Notes: generated by a model from the sequence alone, not told the origin. DNA of 64,000 nucleotides from Candidatus Kapaibacterium sp. (GCA_025059875.1 JANXCT010000001.1:124001-188000), one strand, 5' to 3'; counted from the first letter of the stretch, positions 51,613-61,984 are shown. Program-made: numbers and translations.

Positions 51613-53107
51613 GCTGGCGCGGAGCTTGGGAGTACTGTTGCCGATTCCCGCTCTACCCTCTCGCTGGGGAATCGGGGACTTAGGGCCATCGGCATATAGG
51701 TTTGCTGAGCAGCTTGCTCGGGCAGGAGTTCGATACTGGCAACTGCTGCCCTGGGGACCGACAACGCCGGCGCTGGACAATTCTCCTTACAACGCCTTGT
51801 CTGCATTTGCTGGTAACCTGCTCTGGATCGGTCCCGAGCAGCTCTATGCTGAGGGATTCTGCCGGCGCCAGGATTTGACCCACCTACAGCCTTACGCACC
51901 CCAAGTGGACTACGCTGCGCTGACGGTAGAGCGGATGGAGTTCCTCGCTCGCTGCTTTGAGCGCTCTGCCTACTGGCGGCATCACAGTGCAGACTTCGAG
52001 GAGTTCTGCAGTCGCGCTGGCTCCTGGTTGGAGGAGTGGGTGCTGTTCGCTGTGCTGCGGGAGCACTTCCGTGGGGCTCCGTGGTATGAATGGCCGCCGG
52101 AGTACAGAAGGCTGAGCGGAGCTCAGCTTGAAGTGATCCGGCGCCGCCACGCAAATCGGCTCGAATTCCACCGCTGGGTCCAGTTTCTCTTCTTCCGCCA
52201 GATGGAGCGCCTGCGGTCCTGGTGTTTGGAGCAGGGAGTAGAGCTGATCGGAGACCTGCCCCTCTTCGTTGCACATGACAGCGCTGATGTATGGGCGCGT
52301 CCGGAGCGCTTCCTCCTCATGCCCGATGGGCGTCCTGAGTATCTCTCTGGAGCTCCGCCGGATGTCTATAACCCACAGGGGCAGCTATGGGGGCAGCCGC
52401 TGTATCGCTGGGAGGTCCACCGTGCAGAGCGCTTCCAGTGGTGGATGGAGCGAGTGTCGCACGTGCTGCGCTACGTGCGCTGGCTTCGGTTAGATCACTT
52501 CCGAGGATATGTGGCCTGCTGGGCGGTGCGATCGGGGGCCTCGACGGCTGCCGAGGGTAGCTGGATGCCGACCCCCAGCGAAGAGCTCTTTCAGCTGTTC
52601 CAGTCTCGGTGGATGCCTCTGCCCTTCTTGCCAGAGGATTTAGGCACGATCACGCCAGACGTCGAGCTGCTGCGCTGCCGACTAGGATTGCCCAGCATGC
52701 GTGTGCTCCTCTTTGCATTCCCAGACCCGGCCTACAATCCCCATGCACCGCACTCCTGCGGGGAGAATACGGTGCTCTACACTAGCCTTCACGACACCCC
52801 ACCTGTGCGCGGTTGGTTTTTGCAAGCTCCCGAGCCAGTCCGGAAGAGCGTTGCCCAGTACTGCGGACATGCGGTCAGCGCGAGGAGTGTACATTGGGAC
52901 TTCCTCCGGCTGGCGCTCCAGTCAGCGGCGTGGTTGGTCGTTGTGCCTGTCCAGGATATCTGCGGCCTCGGAGCAGAAGCGCAGATCAATCGCCCCGGTA
53001 CGGCTCAAGGAAATTGGCGGTGGCGCCTCAGTCCTGGAATGCCTCATGCGCGCCATTGGGAGCGGTTGGCAGAGATGAGCGCTCTCTTCGGGCGGTACCG
53101 GAGATGA
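51605..53107 (+). CDS. malQ: 4-alpha-glucanotransferase (amylomaltase)
   Basis: GH77 enzyme that transfers maltosyl and longer units between alpha-1,4-glucans. The 500-residue protein starts with RSLGVLLPIPALPSRWGIGDLG, has NSPYNALSAFAGN, the nucleophile-region RLDHFRGY (Asp in RLDHFRG), Glu in LPEDLGTITPDV and HDTPPVRGW. This is the usual MalQ layout of plant/bacterial disproportionating enzymes. It overlaps the aminotransferase by 8 nt; no other glycogen genes are in the window. Confidence 0.95.
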   Translation: MTKLARSLGVLLPIPALPSRWGIGDLGPSAYRFAEQLARAGVRYWQLLPWGPTTPALDNSPYNALSAFAGNLLWIGPEQLYAEGFCRRQDLTHLQPYAPQVDYAALTVERMEFLARCFERSAYWRHHSADFEEFCSRAGSWLEEWVLFAVLREHFRGAPWYEWPPEYRRLSGAQLEVIRRRHANRLEFHRWVQFLFFRQMERLRSWCLEQGVELIGDLPLFVAHDSADVWARPERFLLMPDGRPEYLSGAPPDVYNPQGQLWGQPLYRWEVHRAERFQWWMERVSHVLRYVRWLRLDHFRGYVACWAVRSGASTAAEGSWMPTPSEELFQLFQSRWMPLPFLPEDLGTITPDVELLRCRLGLPSMRVLLFAFPDPAYNPHAPHSCGENTVLYTSLHDTPPVRGWFLQAPEPVRKSVAQYCGHAVSARSVHWDFLRLALQSAAWLVVVPVQDICGLGAEAQINRPGTAQGNWRWRLSPGMPHARHWERLAEMSALFGRYRR

Positions 53108-53154
53108 GGAGCAATTCTTGGTTCGTCATGACTGCTCAACGGAGAGAGGCCACC

Positions 53155-55059
53155 ATGTACATGCAGCCCTGGAGCATCGAAGATGCCGCCGAGCTCTACA
53201 ACATCAGCGGGTGGGGAGCAGGGTACTTCGGCATCAATGAACGGGGCAATGTCGTAGTGCGTCCCTGCAAAGACCGCGAGGCAGCGGTTGACCTGAAAGA
53301 GCTGATGGACGAGCTGCTCCTCCGGGATATCACTCCGCCGGTCCTGGTTCGCTTCTTGGACATCTTGGACGATCGGATTGAGAAGCTCTGGAGCTGTTTC
53401 CAGAGAGCAGCAGCGGAGTACGGCTATCAGGGCCGATACTACAACGTCTACCCGATCAAGGTCAATCAGCAGCGTCCCGTCGTGGAGGAGATTGCTCGGT
53501 ATGGGCGGAATTTCAATGTTGGGCTGGAGGCGGGCTCTAAGCCAGAGCTGCATGCAGTGCTAGCGATCATGGATAACCCAGAGGCACTCATCATCTGCAA
53601 TGGCTACAAAGACGGCGACTTCATCGAGCTTGCCCTTTTGGCCCAGAAGATGGGCAAGCGGGTCTTCCTCGTCGTGGAGAAGCCAAACGAGCTCCACTTG
53701 ATTGCCGATATCGCTGAACGACTCCGCGTTCAGCCGAACCTGGGCTTTCGGATTAAGCTTGCCAGTGCTGGTAGCGGGCGGTGGGAAGAGTCAGGAGGCG
53801 AGCAGAGCAAGTTTGGGCTCAATGCTAGCGAACTCCTGGAGGCACTGGAGTTTGCCCGCAGTCGAGGATTAGGTTCTTGCATTCGACTCATCCACTTCCA
53901 CCTAGGGAGCCAGATCACAAACATCCGACGCATCAAGAATGCGCTGCGGGAAGCTGGCCAGTTCTACGTGCAGTTGCGCTGCATGGGGTACCCGATCGAG
54001 TATGTAGATGTCGGCGGAGGGCTGGGCGTGGATTACGATGGGACGCGCTCTTCGGCCCCCAGCAGCGCGAACTACTCCATCCAGGAGTACGCTAACGACG
54101 TCATCTCTGCTGTCGTTGAAGCGTCAGCGCAACGCGGCCTGCCGCATCCTCACGTCATCACAGAGGCAGGGCGTGCGTTAGCAGCTCATCATTCTGTGCT
54201 CATCTTCAACATCCTTGAGGCGACAAGCCTGCCACAGTGGGATGAGACAGCACCCTTGCCAGAAGGGCCGGAGACGCACCCCATTGTGCACGATCTCTAC
54301 GACCTCTTGCAGACCCTCACCTCGCGCACGATGTTAGAGGCGTGGCACGACGCGCAGCAGTACCGAGAGCAGCTGCTGGAGCTGTTCAACGTAGGATTGG
54401 TGGATCTAAGGACGCGTGCTGTAGGAGAGCGGCTCTTCTGGACAATCGCTCGCCGAGTTTACCAACTGAGCTCTGAGATGAAGCATCCGCCAGAGGAGCT
54501 CCAATACTTGCCTCGGATGCTGGCGGACAAGTACTTCGCAAACTTTTCTCTGTTCCAGTCGCTGCCTGACGCGTGGGCAGTGGATCAGCTCTTCCCTGTC
54601 ATGCCGATCCATCGCTTAACAGAGCGCCCCACGCGGATTGCTACGCTACAGGACATTACATGCGACTCCGACGGCCGCCTAGACCGCTTCTCTTGTGCTC
54701 GGCGTCTGCTACCGTACCTGCCCCTCCATGAATTAGCGCCGGATGAGCCTTACTACGTCGGTGTCTTCCTAGTGGGTGCCTACCAGGAGACTCTTGGTGA
54801 TCTGCACAACTTGTTCGGGGATACCAACACGGTCCATATTCGCGTGGACGAGCAGGGGTATCGCATTGAACACGTGGTGGACGGAGAGACCGTCGCTGAC
54901 GTACTTGGATACGTCCAGTTCGCTCCGAAGCGCCTGGTGCGTACGATGGAGGCATGGGTTAGCTCAGCCGTCAAAGAAGGACGTATCTCGCTCCGGGAGG
55001 GACGAGAGTTCCTAGCTATCTACCGCTCTGGACTCTACGGCTACACGTACTTGGAGTGA
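53155..55059 (+). CDS. speA: Biosynthetic arginine decarboxylase
   Basis: PLP enzyme converting arginine to agmatine, the first step of one route to polyamines. The 634-residue protein has the PLP Lys in YYNVYPIKVNQQ (near residue 103), VGLEAGSKPEL, HFHLGSQITNI, YVDVGGGLGVDY and ITEAGRALAAHH, typical of SpeA. The C-terminus has the usual helical insert and DEPYYVGVFLVGAYQE. The frame extends back to 52813 inside malQ. GGAGAGAGG before 53155 favours that start, with 53128 and 53161 as alternatives. Confidence 0.94.
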   Translation: MYMQPWSIEDAAELYNISGWGAGYFGINERGNVVVRPCKDREAAVDLKELMDELLLRDITPPVLVRFLDILDDRIEKLWSCFQRAAAEYGYQGRYYNVYPIKVNQQRPVVEEIARYGRNFNVGLEAGSKPELHAVLAIMDNPEALIICNGYKDGDFIELALLAQKMGKRVFLVVEKPNELHLIADIAERLRVQPNLGFRIKLASAGSGRWEESGGEQSKFGLNASELLEALEFARSRGLGSCIRLIHFHLGSQITNIRRIKNALREAGQFYVQLRCMGYPIEYVDVGGGLGVDYDGTRSSAPSSANYSIQEYANDVISAVVEASAQRGLPHPHVITEAGRALAAHHSVLIFNILEATSLPQWDETAPLPEGPETHPIVHDLYDLLQTLTSRTMLEAWHDAQQYREQLLELFNVGLVDLRTRAVGERLFWTIARRVYQLSSEMKHPPEELQYLPRMLADKYFANFSLFQSLPDAWAVDQLFPVMPIHRLTERPTRIATLQDITCDSDGRLDRFSCARRLLPYLPLHELAPDEPYYVGVFLVGAYQETLGDLHNLFGDTNTVHIRVDEQGYRIEHVVDGETVADVLGYVQFAPKRLVRTMEAWVSSAVKEGRISLREGREFLAIYRSGLYGYTYLE

Positions 55060-55066
55060 TGCTGCA

Positions 55067-55912
55067 GTGCGAGCAATGCTGAGGTGGCTAGCGGTTGCTG
55101 TAAGTGCCTACGGTGGACTGCTGGCACAGGAGCTGGTGACGTCGTACCACGAGTACTCGCCCCGGAGCGTAACGGCTCGACTGCATCGAGGATTCGAATC
55201 TGCCGACGATGAGCGGGCATGGACGATAGTACTGGGGGTGTCGCTTCCTCTCGGCCAACTCCAGGATAGTCTGTGGCTGCTCGGAGTAGCGAGTCACCTC
55301 TTGCAGGCCAATTCGCTCAACGATATTGGCTTCAACCCCCGCGGAGCTCGGTGGGAAGAGCAGCTCGTGGTGTTGTGGAAGCGCTCGCCGTGGACGATCT
55401 ATGGCGGGCTTCTCCACTTCTGCAAGCACGAGATTGATAACGCCGATCCGCCGGATACAGACGACCCCGTCGTTGGCTATCAACCGACGAAGCGGGTCAT
55501 TATCCTCCACGGCCCCTTCCTCGGAGCTTCCTACCGGTACCGCTGGGCACTTCGCTGGGAGCTTACAGCGGAGGTTCGCACCTTCTTCTTCCTCATCGCG
55601 CAGGACTACCGGATTCGCGGGAACGATGAGCTGCGGTGGCGCCGCTTGCGCTACTCTGCTGCAGCGCGGGTTGGGGTTCGGTGGGAAACGAGCGCTTTTC
55701 GTAGCTTCGTGCAGCTCTCTTCGAGGGCCGCGCTGTTTACAGCTCCTGTGACGGCTCGGTACGAGTATCGGGTGGAAGTAGGGAGTTCAGTTGCTGGCCT
55801 GCCGATAGCCCTCTTTGGGTATCGGGAGTGGCTCTTTGACGATCTGGCCCGTCCTTTCCCCCATCCATCGCGGAGCTTCGGGATAGGACTGCAATGGTTC
55901 GGCAATGAGTAA
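55067..55912 (+). CDS. Predicted outer-membrane beta-barrel protein, unknown
   Basis: A 281-residue protein with a signal peptide (MRAMLRWLAVAVSAYGGLLAQ). The rest has alternating polar/aromatic strands and ends in an aromatic-rich segment (SRSFGIGLQWFGNE) without the canonical terminal Phe. It is rich in Arg and Trp, with a DTDDPVVGY loop near residue 130. A barrel of about 10-12 strands is plausible, but no family was recognised. The start is GTG at 55067, with GGAG about 8 nt upstream; ATG 55076 is the alternative. It lies between speA and the SBBP protein and may be an envelope partner of the latter. Confidence 0.6.
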   Translation: MRAMLRWLAVAVSAYGGLLAQELVTSYHEYSPRSVTARLHRGFESADDERAWTIVLGVSLPLGQLQDSLWLLGVASHLLQANSLNDIGFNPRGARWEEQLVVLWKRSPWTIYGGLLHFCKHEIDNADPPDTDDPVVGYQPTKRVIILHGPFLGASYRYRWALRWELTAEVRTFFFLIAQDYRIRGNDELRWRRLRYSAAARVGVRWETSAFRSFVQLSSRAALFTAPVTARYEYRVEVGSSVAGLPIALFGYREWLFDDLARPFPHPSRSFGIGLQWFGNE

Positions 55913-55939
55913 TGTCGCAATAGCACCTGGGGAGAATTC

Positions 55940-58900
55940 ATGAGGCAGAGCAGTGGCGTAATTGCTAGTCTCATACTGACGGCTGCTGGGGCCTGGGCGC
56001 TCCCTCTCCGTTGGGTCAACGGGTTTGTTGAGAACCGCGGACAGTGGGAAGCTCCATACGTGTATCTCTACTCCCGCCCCGGGCTTATTCTGGGGGTAAC
56101 CCCAACGGCGCTCGTCTTCAACGTTTACGAGCAGCACGTCCGGGAGGCTTCTGTAGACCGTTATGGCGTTCCACAGCCGCGCAGCATTCGCCAACGGGGC
56201 CAGGTTGCCTGGATGGAGCTAGAGGGGGCGGCTCCCGCTATGGCTGTCTCTCATGCCCTTGAACCAGCAGTGTTGCACTTCTTCCGAGGCTCTTCTCCGC
56301 GGGGTTGGTATAGTTCCGTTCCTGTTGCACGCATTGTGGAGCTAATTGGGGTCTACCCAGGGATCAACCTACGCCTCTCGGCACTGCCCGAGGGGCCACG
56401 GTATGATTTCATCGTCCAGCCTGGAGCGGATCCTCAGCGCATTCGTCTGCGCTTTCGTGGCATTCAGCAGGCAGCGCTGGCTCTCCAGGGTCGCGAGCTT
56501 CGGCTGGTCGGGGAGGGAGGCTTGCTGCTCCACGGTGGCCTGCAAGCCTACCAGGACATTGAGGGGCAGCGCCGAGAAGTTCCCGTGAACTTCGTCGTAG
56601 AGTCCCTTGGCGATGGTGAGTTCCGCGTCCGCTTTGCTCTTGGAGAGTACGATGTCCGCTATCCGCTGGTCATCGATCCGATTGTCTACGCAACTTGTCT
56701 CGGCTCTGGTGCTGATGAGCGAGCCCCATCCCTTCAGCGGCTGGCAGATGGGTCGATGTTGACTGTCATCCAAGCTGAAGAGCTCTCTTTCCGCATGACT
56801 CCGGGGGCCTACGACACAACGTACAACGGTCTGACGGATGTCGTTGTTCTGAAGCTCGATGGTGCGTTGCAGCGATTGCTATTCGCGACATATCTCGGTG
56901 GAAGCGGCGCTGATTTTCCGGCAGTCATTGGCACAGATGCAAACGGGGACATCTACGTTGGGGGCTCAACGAACTCTCCAGATTTTCCCGTTCGGAATGC
57001 TTACCAGCAGTCTCTGCGGGGCGGAGTCGACCTATTCGTCGTCCGCCTCTCTCCTCAGGGCTCTCAGTTGCGGTGGGGGACATACATTGGGGGGAGCAGT
57101 GACGAGATCGCCGTTACTGGCGCCGTGCGGCGCGATGGGATTGTCGTCCTAGCGGGTCGTACGCAGTCTTCCAACTATCCGACAACCTCCGCTGCTCACC
57201 AACGGACCTATGCAGGGAATTGGGACGTCTTCATGACAGGCCTCAGTAATACGGGAGCGTCGCTGAGCTTTTCTACATACTTGGGTGGCTCCGACAACGA
57301 AACGGCGTGGGCTGTTTTCACCGACGTAGAAGGCTACACGTACCTCTGTGGGGAGACTTCGTCTTCCAACTTCCCCAACCACCCGGTGCCGACCCCTATG
57401 AATCCAGGGAATCGGCCGTACGACCGGGACTACAACGGGGGTCCACGGGATGCTTTCATCGCGAAGTTCCGTCCGACGAGTGCAACGCTACAGTACTCCA
57501 CCTTCCTCGGTGGTAGCCAGGAGGACTATGCCACAGGGATCGTTGCCCGCGACAATGGGGAAGTGTGGGTGACAGGCGCAACGCGCTCGTCCAACTTTCC
57601 TGCGGCAGGTCCCCGATTCCAGCAGCAGCTATCAGGAGGTGCGGATGGCTTCCTCGTGCGCCTTTCTAGTTCCGGCTTAGGGACGGCAGCGTTACTGTAC
57701 TCTACGTATCTCGGCGGGACCAGTGACGAGGAGCCGCGCGTGGTTTTGGAGTACAACAATGCACCGATAGTGGTTGGCTGGACTCGCTCGGGTAACTTCC
57801 CGCTCACCCAGGATGCCCATAGCCGTGGCCTTGCAGGGGGACAAGATCTGTTTGTCACGGTCTTCTCTGATTTGTCGGCTCTGGAGTTGCAGTACAGTAG
57901 CTTTGCGGGGACGCTGCTGGATGAGCGCCCCTTAGCTGCCGCGGCGGATGCCCGTGGTGATCTCTACATCGCTGGGGAGACGAACTCTCCGGCTCTCTGT
58001 CAAGTAGTGGAGGGCTTGCAGAGTGGGTACGGTGGTGGCGGGACGGACGCCTTCTTAGTGAAGTATGCTCGGGCACTCGTGACGCTCTTTGCGCCGCGGG
58101 GAGGGGAGCGGGTTTGTGCAGGTTCTCCTCTCAGCATCTCGTGGATGGCGGCAGGAGTCACTGCGGGTGATACGTTCAGGATAGAGGTCAGCTCAGACCG
58201 CCGGAATTGGATCCCTATTGGTTTAGTGACTGGGACAGCTTACGCGTGGACGGTTCCGGCGAATCAGCCATCAGGGCACTACTGGCTACGAGTCGTGCAT
58301 ATAGCCTCTGGTGTTGCCGACGAGAGTGACTCTACCTTCACGGTTGCGCAGCCTCCGAGAATCCTTCAGCAGCCTCCGGATACACTTCGGCTCTGTGTGG
58401 GAGATACGCTCGTGCTACAAGTAGTGGCGGAGGGAGACTCGCTGACGTATCAGTGGTATAGGGGCGGCGTAGAGCTTCCTGGGGCTCGACAGCCCGTCCT
58501 GAGGATTCCGCTAACGAGCACGGCACAGGCTGGGCAGTATAACGTTCGCCTCCGTGGAAGTTGTCCCCCGGAGGTCAGCAGCCGTGTTTCGCACGTGTTT
58601 GTCGAGGAACGTCCTCGGATTGTGCGGCAGCCACAGGATGTGAGTGTTGGACCCGGAGCTCAGGCTTGCTTCAGTGTAGGAGCAACTGGTGGAGTGGCTC
58701 GGCAGTATCAGTGGCTCAAGGACGGGACCCCAATTCCGGGGGCGAGGGATACGGTGTACTGTATTCCGAGCGTGTCTGCTGCAGACTCTGGGCTCTATCG
58801 GTGCGTGGTATGGAATCGGTGTGGAAGTGACACTAGTGCTGCCGCTCGGTTGCGCGTCGCTGTCGGCGTCTCAGAGCCTTCTTCGGAAGCAGGGCTCGTG

Positions 58901-59119
58901 CTCCGGTGGCTACCCTCTTCGATAGCTCCGCAACGCTTGACTCTTGAGCTAACAGCACCAGAGCGGATTGTCCGAGCTGCGCTCTACTCCATCTTGGGAC
59001 AGCCCGTAGCGGAGGGGGAGGAGGAGATCGTGGTGGCACATGTGCCTTCTGGCGTGTACTGGCTCGTTGTCAGTGGTAGTGAGCGCCAGTGGGTGCGCTG
59101 TGTTGTGGTGGTGCGCTAA
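55940..59119 (+). CDS. SBBP-repeat (beta-propeller) T9SS-exported protein with Ig-like domains
   Basis: A 1059-residue secreted protein. After a signal peptide (MRQSSGVIASLILTAAGAWA) comes an N-terminal domain with ENRGQW (near 33), YPGINLRL and PLVIDP, as in other SBBP proteins. Residues about 250-715 hold seven or so SBBP repeats of the form 'YSTYLGGS..D....IA.D..G..YV.G.T.S..FP', predicting a beta-propeller. Residues about 715-800 are a beta-sandwich and about 800-980 two Ig-like domains (LQQPPDTLRLCVGDTLVL, YQWLKDGTPIPGA, DSGLYRCVVWN). The final 70 residues are a T9SS sorting domain (ALYSILGQPV, PSGVYWLVV). Probably surface-bound; partner unknown. Confidence 0.85.
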   Translation: MRQSSGVIASLILTAAGAWALPLRWVNGFVENRGQWEAPYVYLYSRPGLILGVTPTALVFNVYEQHVREASVDRYGVPQPRSIRQRGQVAWMELEGAAPAMAVSHALEPAVLHFFRGSSPRGWYSSVPVARIVELIGVYPGINLRLSALPEGPRYDFIVQPGADPQRIRLRFRGIQQAALALQGRELRLVGEGGLLLHGGLQAYQDIEGQRREVPVNFVVESLGDGEFRVRFALGEYDVRYPLVIDPIVYATCLGSGADERAPSLQRLADGSMLTVIQAEELSFRMTPGAYDTTYNGLTDVVVLKLDGALQRLLFATYLGGSGADFPAVIGTDANGDIYVGGSTNSPDFPVRNAYQQSLRGGVDLFVVRLSPQGSQLRWGTYIGGSSDEIAVTGAVRRDGIVVLAGRTQSSNYPTTSAAHQRTYAGNWDVFMTGLSNTGASLSFSTYLGGSDNETAWAVFTDVEGYTYLCGETSSSNFPNHPVPTPMNPGNRPYDRDYNGGPRDAFIAKFRPTSATLQYSTFLGGSQEDYATGIVARDNGEVWVTGATRSSNFPAAGPRFQQQLSGGADGFLVRLSSSGLGTAALLYSTYLGGTSDEEPRVVLEYNNAPIVVGWTRSGNFPLTQDAHSRGLAGGQDLFVTVFSDLSALELQYSSFAGTLLDERPLAAAADARGDLYIAGETNSPALCQVVEGLQSGYGGGGTDAFLVKYARALVTLFAPRGGERVCAGSPLSISWMAAGVTAGDTFRIEVSSDRRNWIPIGLVTGTAYAWTVPANQPSGHYWLRVVHIASGVADESDSTFTVAQPPRILQQPPDTLRLCVGDTLVLQVVAEGDSLTYQWYRGGVELPGARQPVLRIPLTSTAQAGQYNVRLRGSCPPEVSSRVSHVFVEERPRIVRQPQDVSVGPGAQACFSVGATGGVARQYQWLKDGTPIPGARDTVYCIPSVSAADSGLYRCVVWNRCGSDTSAAARLRVAVGVSEPSSEAGLVLRWLPSSIAPQRLTLELTAPERIVRAALYSILGQPVAEGEEEIVVAHVPSGVYWLVVSGSERQWVRCVVVVR

Positions 59120-59169
59120 CGCTTCCAGATATGCTTTCCCGAGAATGGCTCCGGCAGGAGATGGAAGAG

Positions 59170-59562
59170 TCACCAGAGTGCCTGCCGGTGAGAGCGAGCG
59201 GCCTGGGAGAGGATCAGCAGGTGGGGCGAAAAGTCGTGCAGTAGTTGTCGACATGCTCCGCACGGGAGGATGGGCTCGTCGGTATCAGTAGTGAGCACCA
59301 GCAGGACGAAATCGTGGTGTCCATGGACCACAGCGTGTCCTACTGCGATGCGCTCGGCGCAGAGGGTGAGCCCATAGCTACTGCATTCCACATTGCACCC
59401 ATCCCAGATACTGCCGTCTACTGCCAGGAGCGCGGCTCCGACCGGGAAACCTGAGTACGGAGCCCACGCGCGCTGGAGTGCTCGAGGCGCAGCCCTCTGC
59501 GCTGCGTCTACGGCTGAGACAAACTGCTCGTAAAGGCTGGCGTGTGCTTCCCGCCATTGCAG
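59170..59562 (-). CDS. cdd: Cytidine deaminase, no ordinary start codon
   Basis: Deaminates cytidine and deoxycytidine to the uridine forms in pyrimidine salvage. The frame contains APYSGFPVGAALLA, DGCNVECSSYG, the zinc/catalytic CAERIAV and PCGACRQLLHDF, all standard for homotetrameric Cdd. The reading frame is open from 59652 to 59170 but has no ATG, GTG or TTG before the conserved region; the first GTG (59391) is in mid-domain. A CTG at 59562 would give 130 residues, the usual length, so it is used as provisional start. A start-region indel is the alternative. It follows gcvPB on the same strand. Confidence 0.75.
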   Translation of the reverse strand: MQWREAHASLYEQFVSAVDAAQRAAPRALQRAWAPYSGFPVGAALLAVDGSIWDGCNVECSSYGLTLCAERIAVGHAVVHGHHDFVLLVLTTDTDEPILPCGACRQLLHDFSPHLLILSQAARSHRQALW

Positions 59563-59667
59563 GGCTTCGGCATGCGTCGCTGTTGCTTCACTCTGGCAGG
59601 CGGAGAGATAGTAGAGACCACAGCTGCCGTCCGGTGGGGGTCTCCGAAGAGCTCATGGAACGTTCGC

Positions 59668-61149
59668 TCATTCAGCTGTGGAGGTCGTGTATGTAGGTTC
59701 GGATTGGGCATGCCATGTAACGTTCAGTAGACGGGCAGCCAAGGCATCGTTGAGGCGCCGAATAGGGGTCCGGTGAGGAGCTGTTTGAAGGATTTCAGGG
59801 TTTGCTTCAGCTTCCCGGGCGATTGCTATCAGCGCATCCGCAAAAGCATCCAAGGTCTCCTTAGTTTCCGTCTCGGTGGGCTCGATGAGCATTGCTTCCT
59901 GGACGATGAGAGGGAAGTAGACCGTTGGCGCATGGAATCCATAGTCTAGGAGTCGTTTTGCGATGTCCATCGCTCGTACACCGAAGCGCTTGAGCGGAGC
60001 AGCGCTGATAACAAACTCGTGCATAGGCGTCTCTGGGTATGGTTGGGGGTAGATATCTCGGAGCCGACTGAGGAGGTAGTTGGCGTTGAGGATGGCATTA
60101 CGACTAACCCGCTGTAAGCCTTCCGGTCCTATCATCCGGATGTAGGCATAGGCCCGGATGAACATCCCAACGTTGCCGAAGAAGGAGTGCACGCGTCCGA
60201 TGCTCTTTGGAGCATCCCACTCCAGCTCGTATCGGCCGTTCCGGAGGATGATTCGAGGAACGGGTAAGTAGGGACTTAGACGCTGGCTTACGCAAACGGG
60301 GCCAGCCCCTGGTCCTCCACCACCATGAGGCGTAGAGAAGGTTTTGTGTAAGTTGATGTGCAGGCAGTCCACCCCCATGTCACCGGGGCGCACAAGGCCA
60401 ACCAAGGCGTTGAGGTTTGCACCGTCCATGTAGAGGAGGGCCCCGGCCTGGTGCACGAGTTGCTCTATTTGCAGGATATCTCGCTCGAAGATGCCGAGCG
60501 TGTTTGGATTGGTCAGCATGAGGGCTGCTACTTCGTCGCTGAGATGGCGCTCAAGGTCCTCGATATCGATCCTCCCATGAGAATTCGAGCGGATGGTGAC
60601 GACTTCGAACCCTGCCATTGCTGCTGAAGCAGGGTTTGTGCCGTGGGCTGAGTCAGGGATGAGGATTTTGCGTCGCTGGAAGTCGCCTCGGTCGTGATGG
60701 TAGGCACGGATCATGAGGACGCCTGTTAGTTCTCCTTGTGCGCCAGCAGCCGGTTGGAGGGAGGCATCGGCCAATCCAGTGATGGTGAGGAGCGCCTCTT
60801 TCAGTTCGTACATGAGCTGCAGCAGTCCTTGGACGGTCTCTTCCGGTTGCAGTGGGTGAAGACAGCGAAAACCCTCCAACGCCGCCGCTCGCTCGTTGGC
60901 TTTGGGGTTGTACTTCATCGTACACGAGCCCAAAGGATAGAAGCCCGTGTCTATGGAGTAGTTCAGCTGCGACAGGCGGACGTAGTGGCGTACGAGCTCT
61001 AACTCGCTTACTTCTGGCAGTTCAGCAGAGTAGCGACGAAGGTAGCGCCGAGGGACGAGCTCTTCCACCGGGTGTTCGGGGACATCCAGGGGAGGAAGGG
61101 AGTAGGCTCGTCGTCCGGGACGGGATTTCTCAAAGATGAGTGGCTCCAT
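59668..61149 (-). CDS. gcvPB: Glycine dehydrogenase (decarboxylating) subunit 2
   Basis: Second P-protein subunit of the glycine cleavage system; it decarboxylates glycine and passes the aminomethyl group to GcvH. The 493-residue PLP protein has [35 protein letters not shown], the PLP Lys in [18 protein letters not shown] (near residue 275) and MHEFVISA. The split P-protein implies a separate gcvPA, not in the window. Its start overlaps the end of rnc by 20 nt. Confidence 0.95.
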   Translation of the reverse strand: MEPLIFEKSRPGRRAYSLPPLDVPEHPVEELVPRRYLRRYSAELPEVSELELVRHYVRLSQLNYSIDTGFYPLGSCTMKYNPKANERAAALEGFRCLHPLQPEETVQGLLQLMYELKEALLTITGLADASLQPAAGAQGELTGVLMIRAYHHDRGDFQRRKILIPDSAHGTNPASAAMAGFEVVTIRSNSHGRIDIEDLERHLSDEVAALMLTNPNTLGIFERDILQIEQLVHQAGALLYMDGANLNALVGLVRPGDMGVDCLHINLHKTFSTPHGGGGPGAGPVCVSQRLSPYLPVPRIILRNGRYELEWDAPKSIGRVHSFFGNVGMFIRAYAYIRMIGPEGLQRVSRNAILNANYLLSRLRDIYPQPYPETPMHEFVISAAPLKRFGVRAMDIAKRLLDYGFHAPTVYFPLIVQEAMLIEPTETETKETLDAFADALIAIAREAEANPEILQTAPHRTPIRRLNDALAARLLNVTWHAQSEPTYTTSTAE

Positions 61150-61984
61150 GAGGTTTCTCTGTGGGCTGTTGTTGAAGTGTTTCTAAGGCTTGGAATGCAG
61201 CTTGCTGCTCAGCATCTTTCTTGCTCCGTCCGCTACCGATGCCGAGGCATTGATTGCCGACGTAGACGCCAACGACGAACTCTTTAGCGTGTGCCGGGCC
61301 TCTCTCCTCTAGGACCCTATACTGCGGTGTCCCTTTGCCGTGGGCCTGGAGGTGCTCCAACAGTAAGCTCTTGTAGTTGGTGTCTTGCAAGAGCCGTTCC
61401 TGCTCTGCAATCGGCAGTAGTCGTTCACGAACAATTGCTCTGGCAGCAGCAAGTCCTTGGTCGAGGTAGACAGCTGCAATGAGCGCTTCCAGAGCATTCG
61501 CCAGGAGCGCTAGGCTGCCATGCTCCATAGCACGCCGAGCACTGCTGCTGGCTACAAGGAGCTGGTCGAGTGCTAAGCGTTGGGCGCAGATGGCAAGAGC
61601 TCGTCGATTGACGAGCCACGTGCGCATCTTCGTTAGCTCCCCTTCGGGAAGGTCGGGGAATGTCTCAAAGAGGTACTCTGCCACGAGAAATCCCAAAAGG
61701 GCATCTCCAAGGAACTCTAAGCGCTCGTTCGGGACTGCCTCGGGGCGGTGAAGATGTGGTAGGGCCGAACGGTGGAGGAGTGCTTGCTCGTAGTAGGCTA
61801 CTTTTTGGATGCGGAAGCCCAGCACCTGTTCCAGGTGTTTGCGTTGCTCGTCTGAGAGGGTTCCCAGTAGGGGAAAAGGGTGCAAAGGATTGGTGGTCCT
61901 CGATTGCTCCGTTCTTCGGCGAATTTGCGGGTGTAGGAGATGAAGGAGCTTACTCCTGAAACTCCGTAAAGCAGAGCGTAGCAT
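61130..61984 (-). CDS. rnc: Ribonuclease III
   Basis: Double-strand-specific RNase that processes rRNA and mRNA. The ATG at 61984 gives 284 residues; a TTG at 62002 is less likely. The catalytic domain has the signature [20 protein letters not shown] (Glu and Asp metal ligands, near 95) and [18 protein letters not shown]. The C-terminal double-strand RNA-binding domain has [14 protein letters not shown] and [13 protein letters not shown]. The N-terminal 50 residues are an extra basic stretch. It overlaps fabF by 35 nt and follows it in the widely kept acpP-fabF-rnc order. Confidence 0.95.
   Translation of the reverse strand: MLRSALRSFRSKLLHLLHPQIRRRTEQSRTTNPLHPFPLLGTLSDEQRKHLEQVLGFRIQKVAYYEQALLHRSALPHLHRPEAVPNERLEFLGDALLGFLVAEYLFETFPDLPEGELTKMRTWLVNRRALAICAQRLALDQLLVASSSARRAMEHGSLALLANALEALIAAVYLDQGLAAARAIVRERLLPIAEQERLLQDTNYKSLLLEHLQAHGKGTPQYRVLEERGPAHAKEFVVGVYVGNQCLGIGSGRSKKDAEQQAAFQALETLQQQPTEKPHGATHL

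Noticed and set aside
52813-53154. Upstream extension of the speA frame
   Set aside because: It overlaps malQ; the ribosome site and SpeA family start both point to 53155.
59508-59711. Minus-strand ATG frame upstream of cytidine deaminase
   Set aside because: It is in a different frame, overlaps the end of gcvPB and does not resemble a deaminase N-terminus; joining it would need a frameshift with no sequence support.
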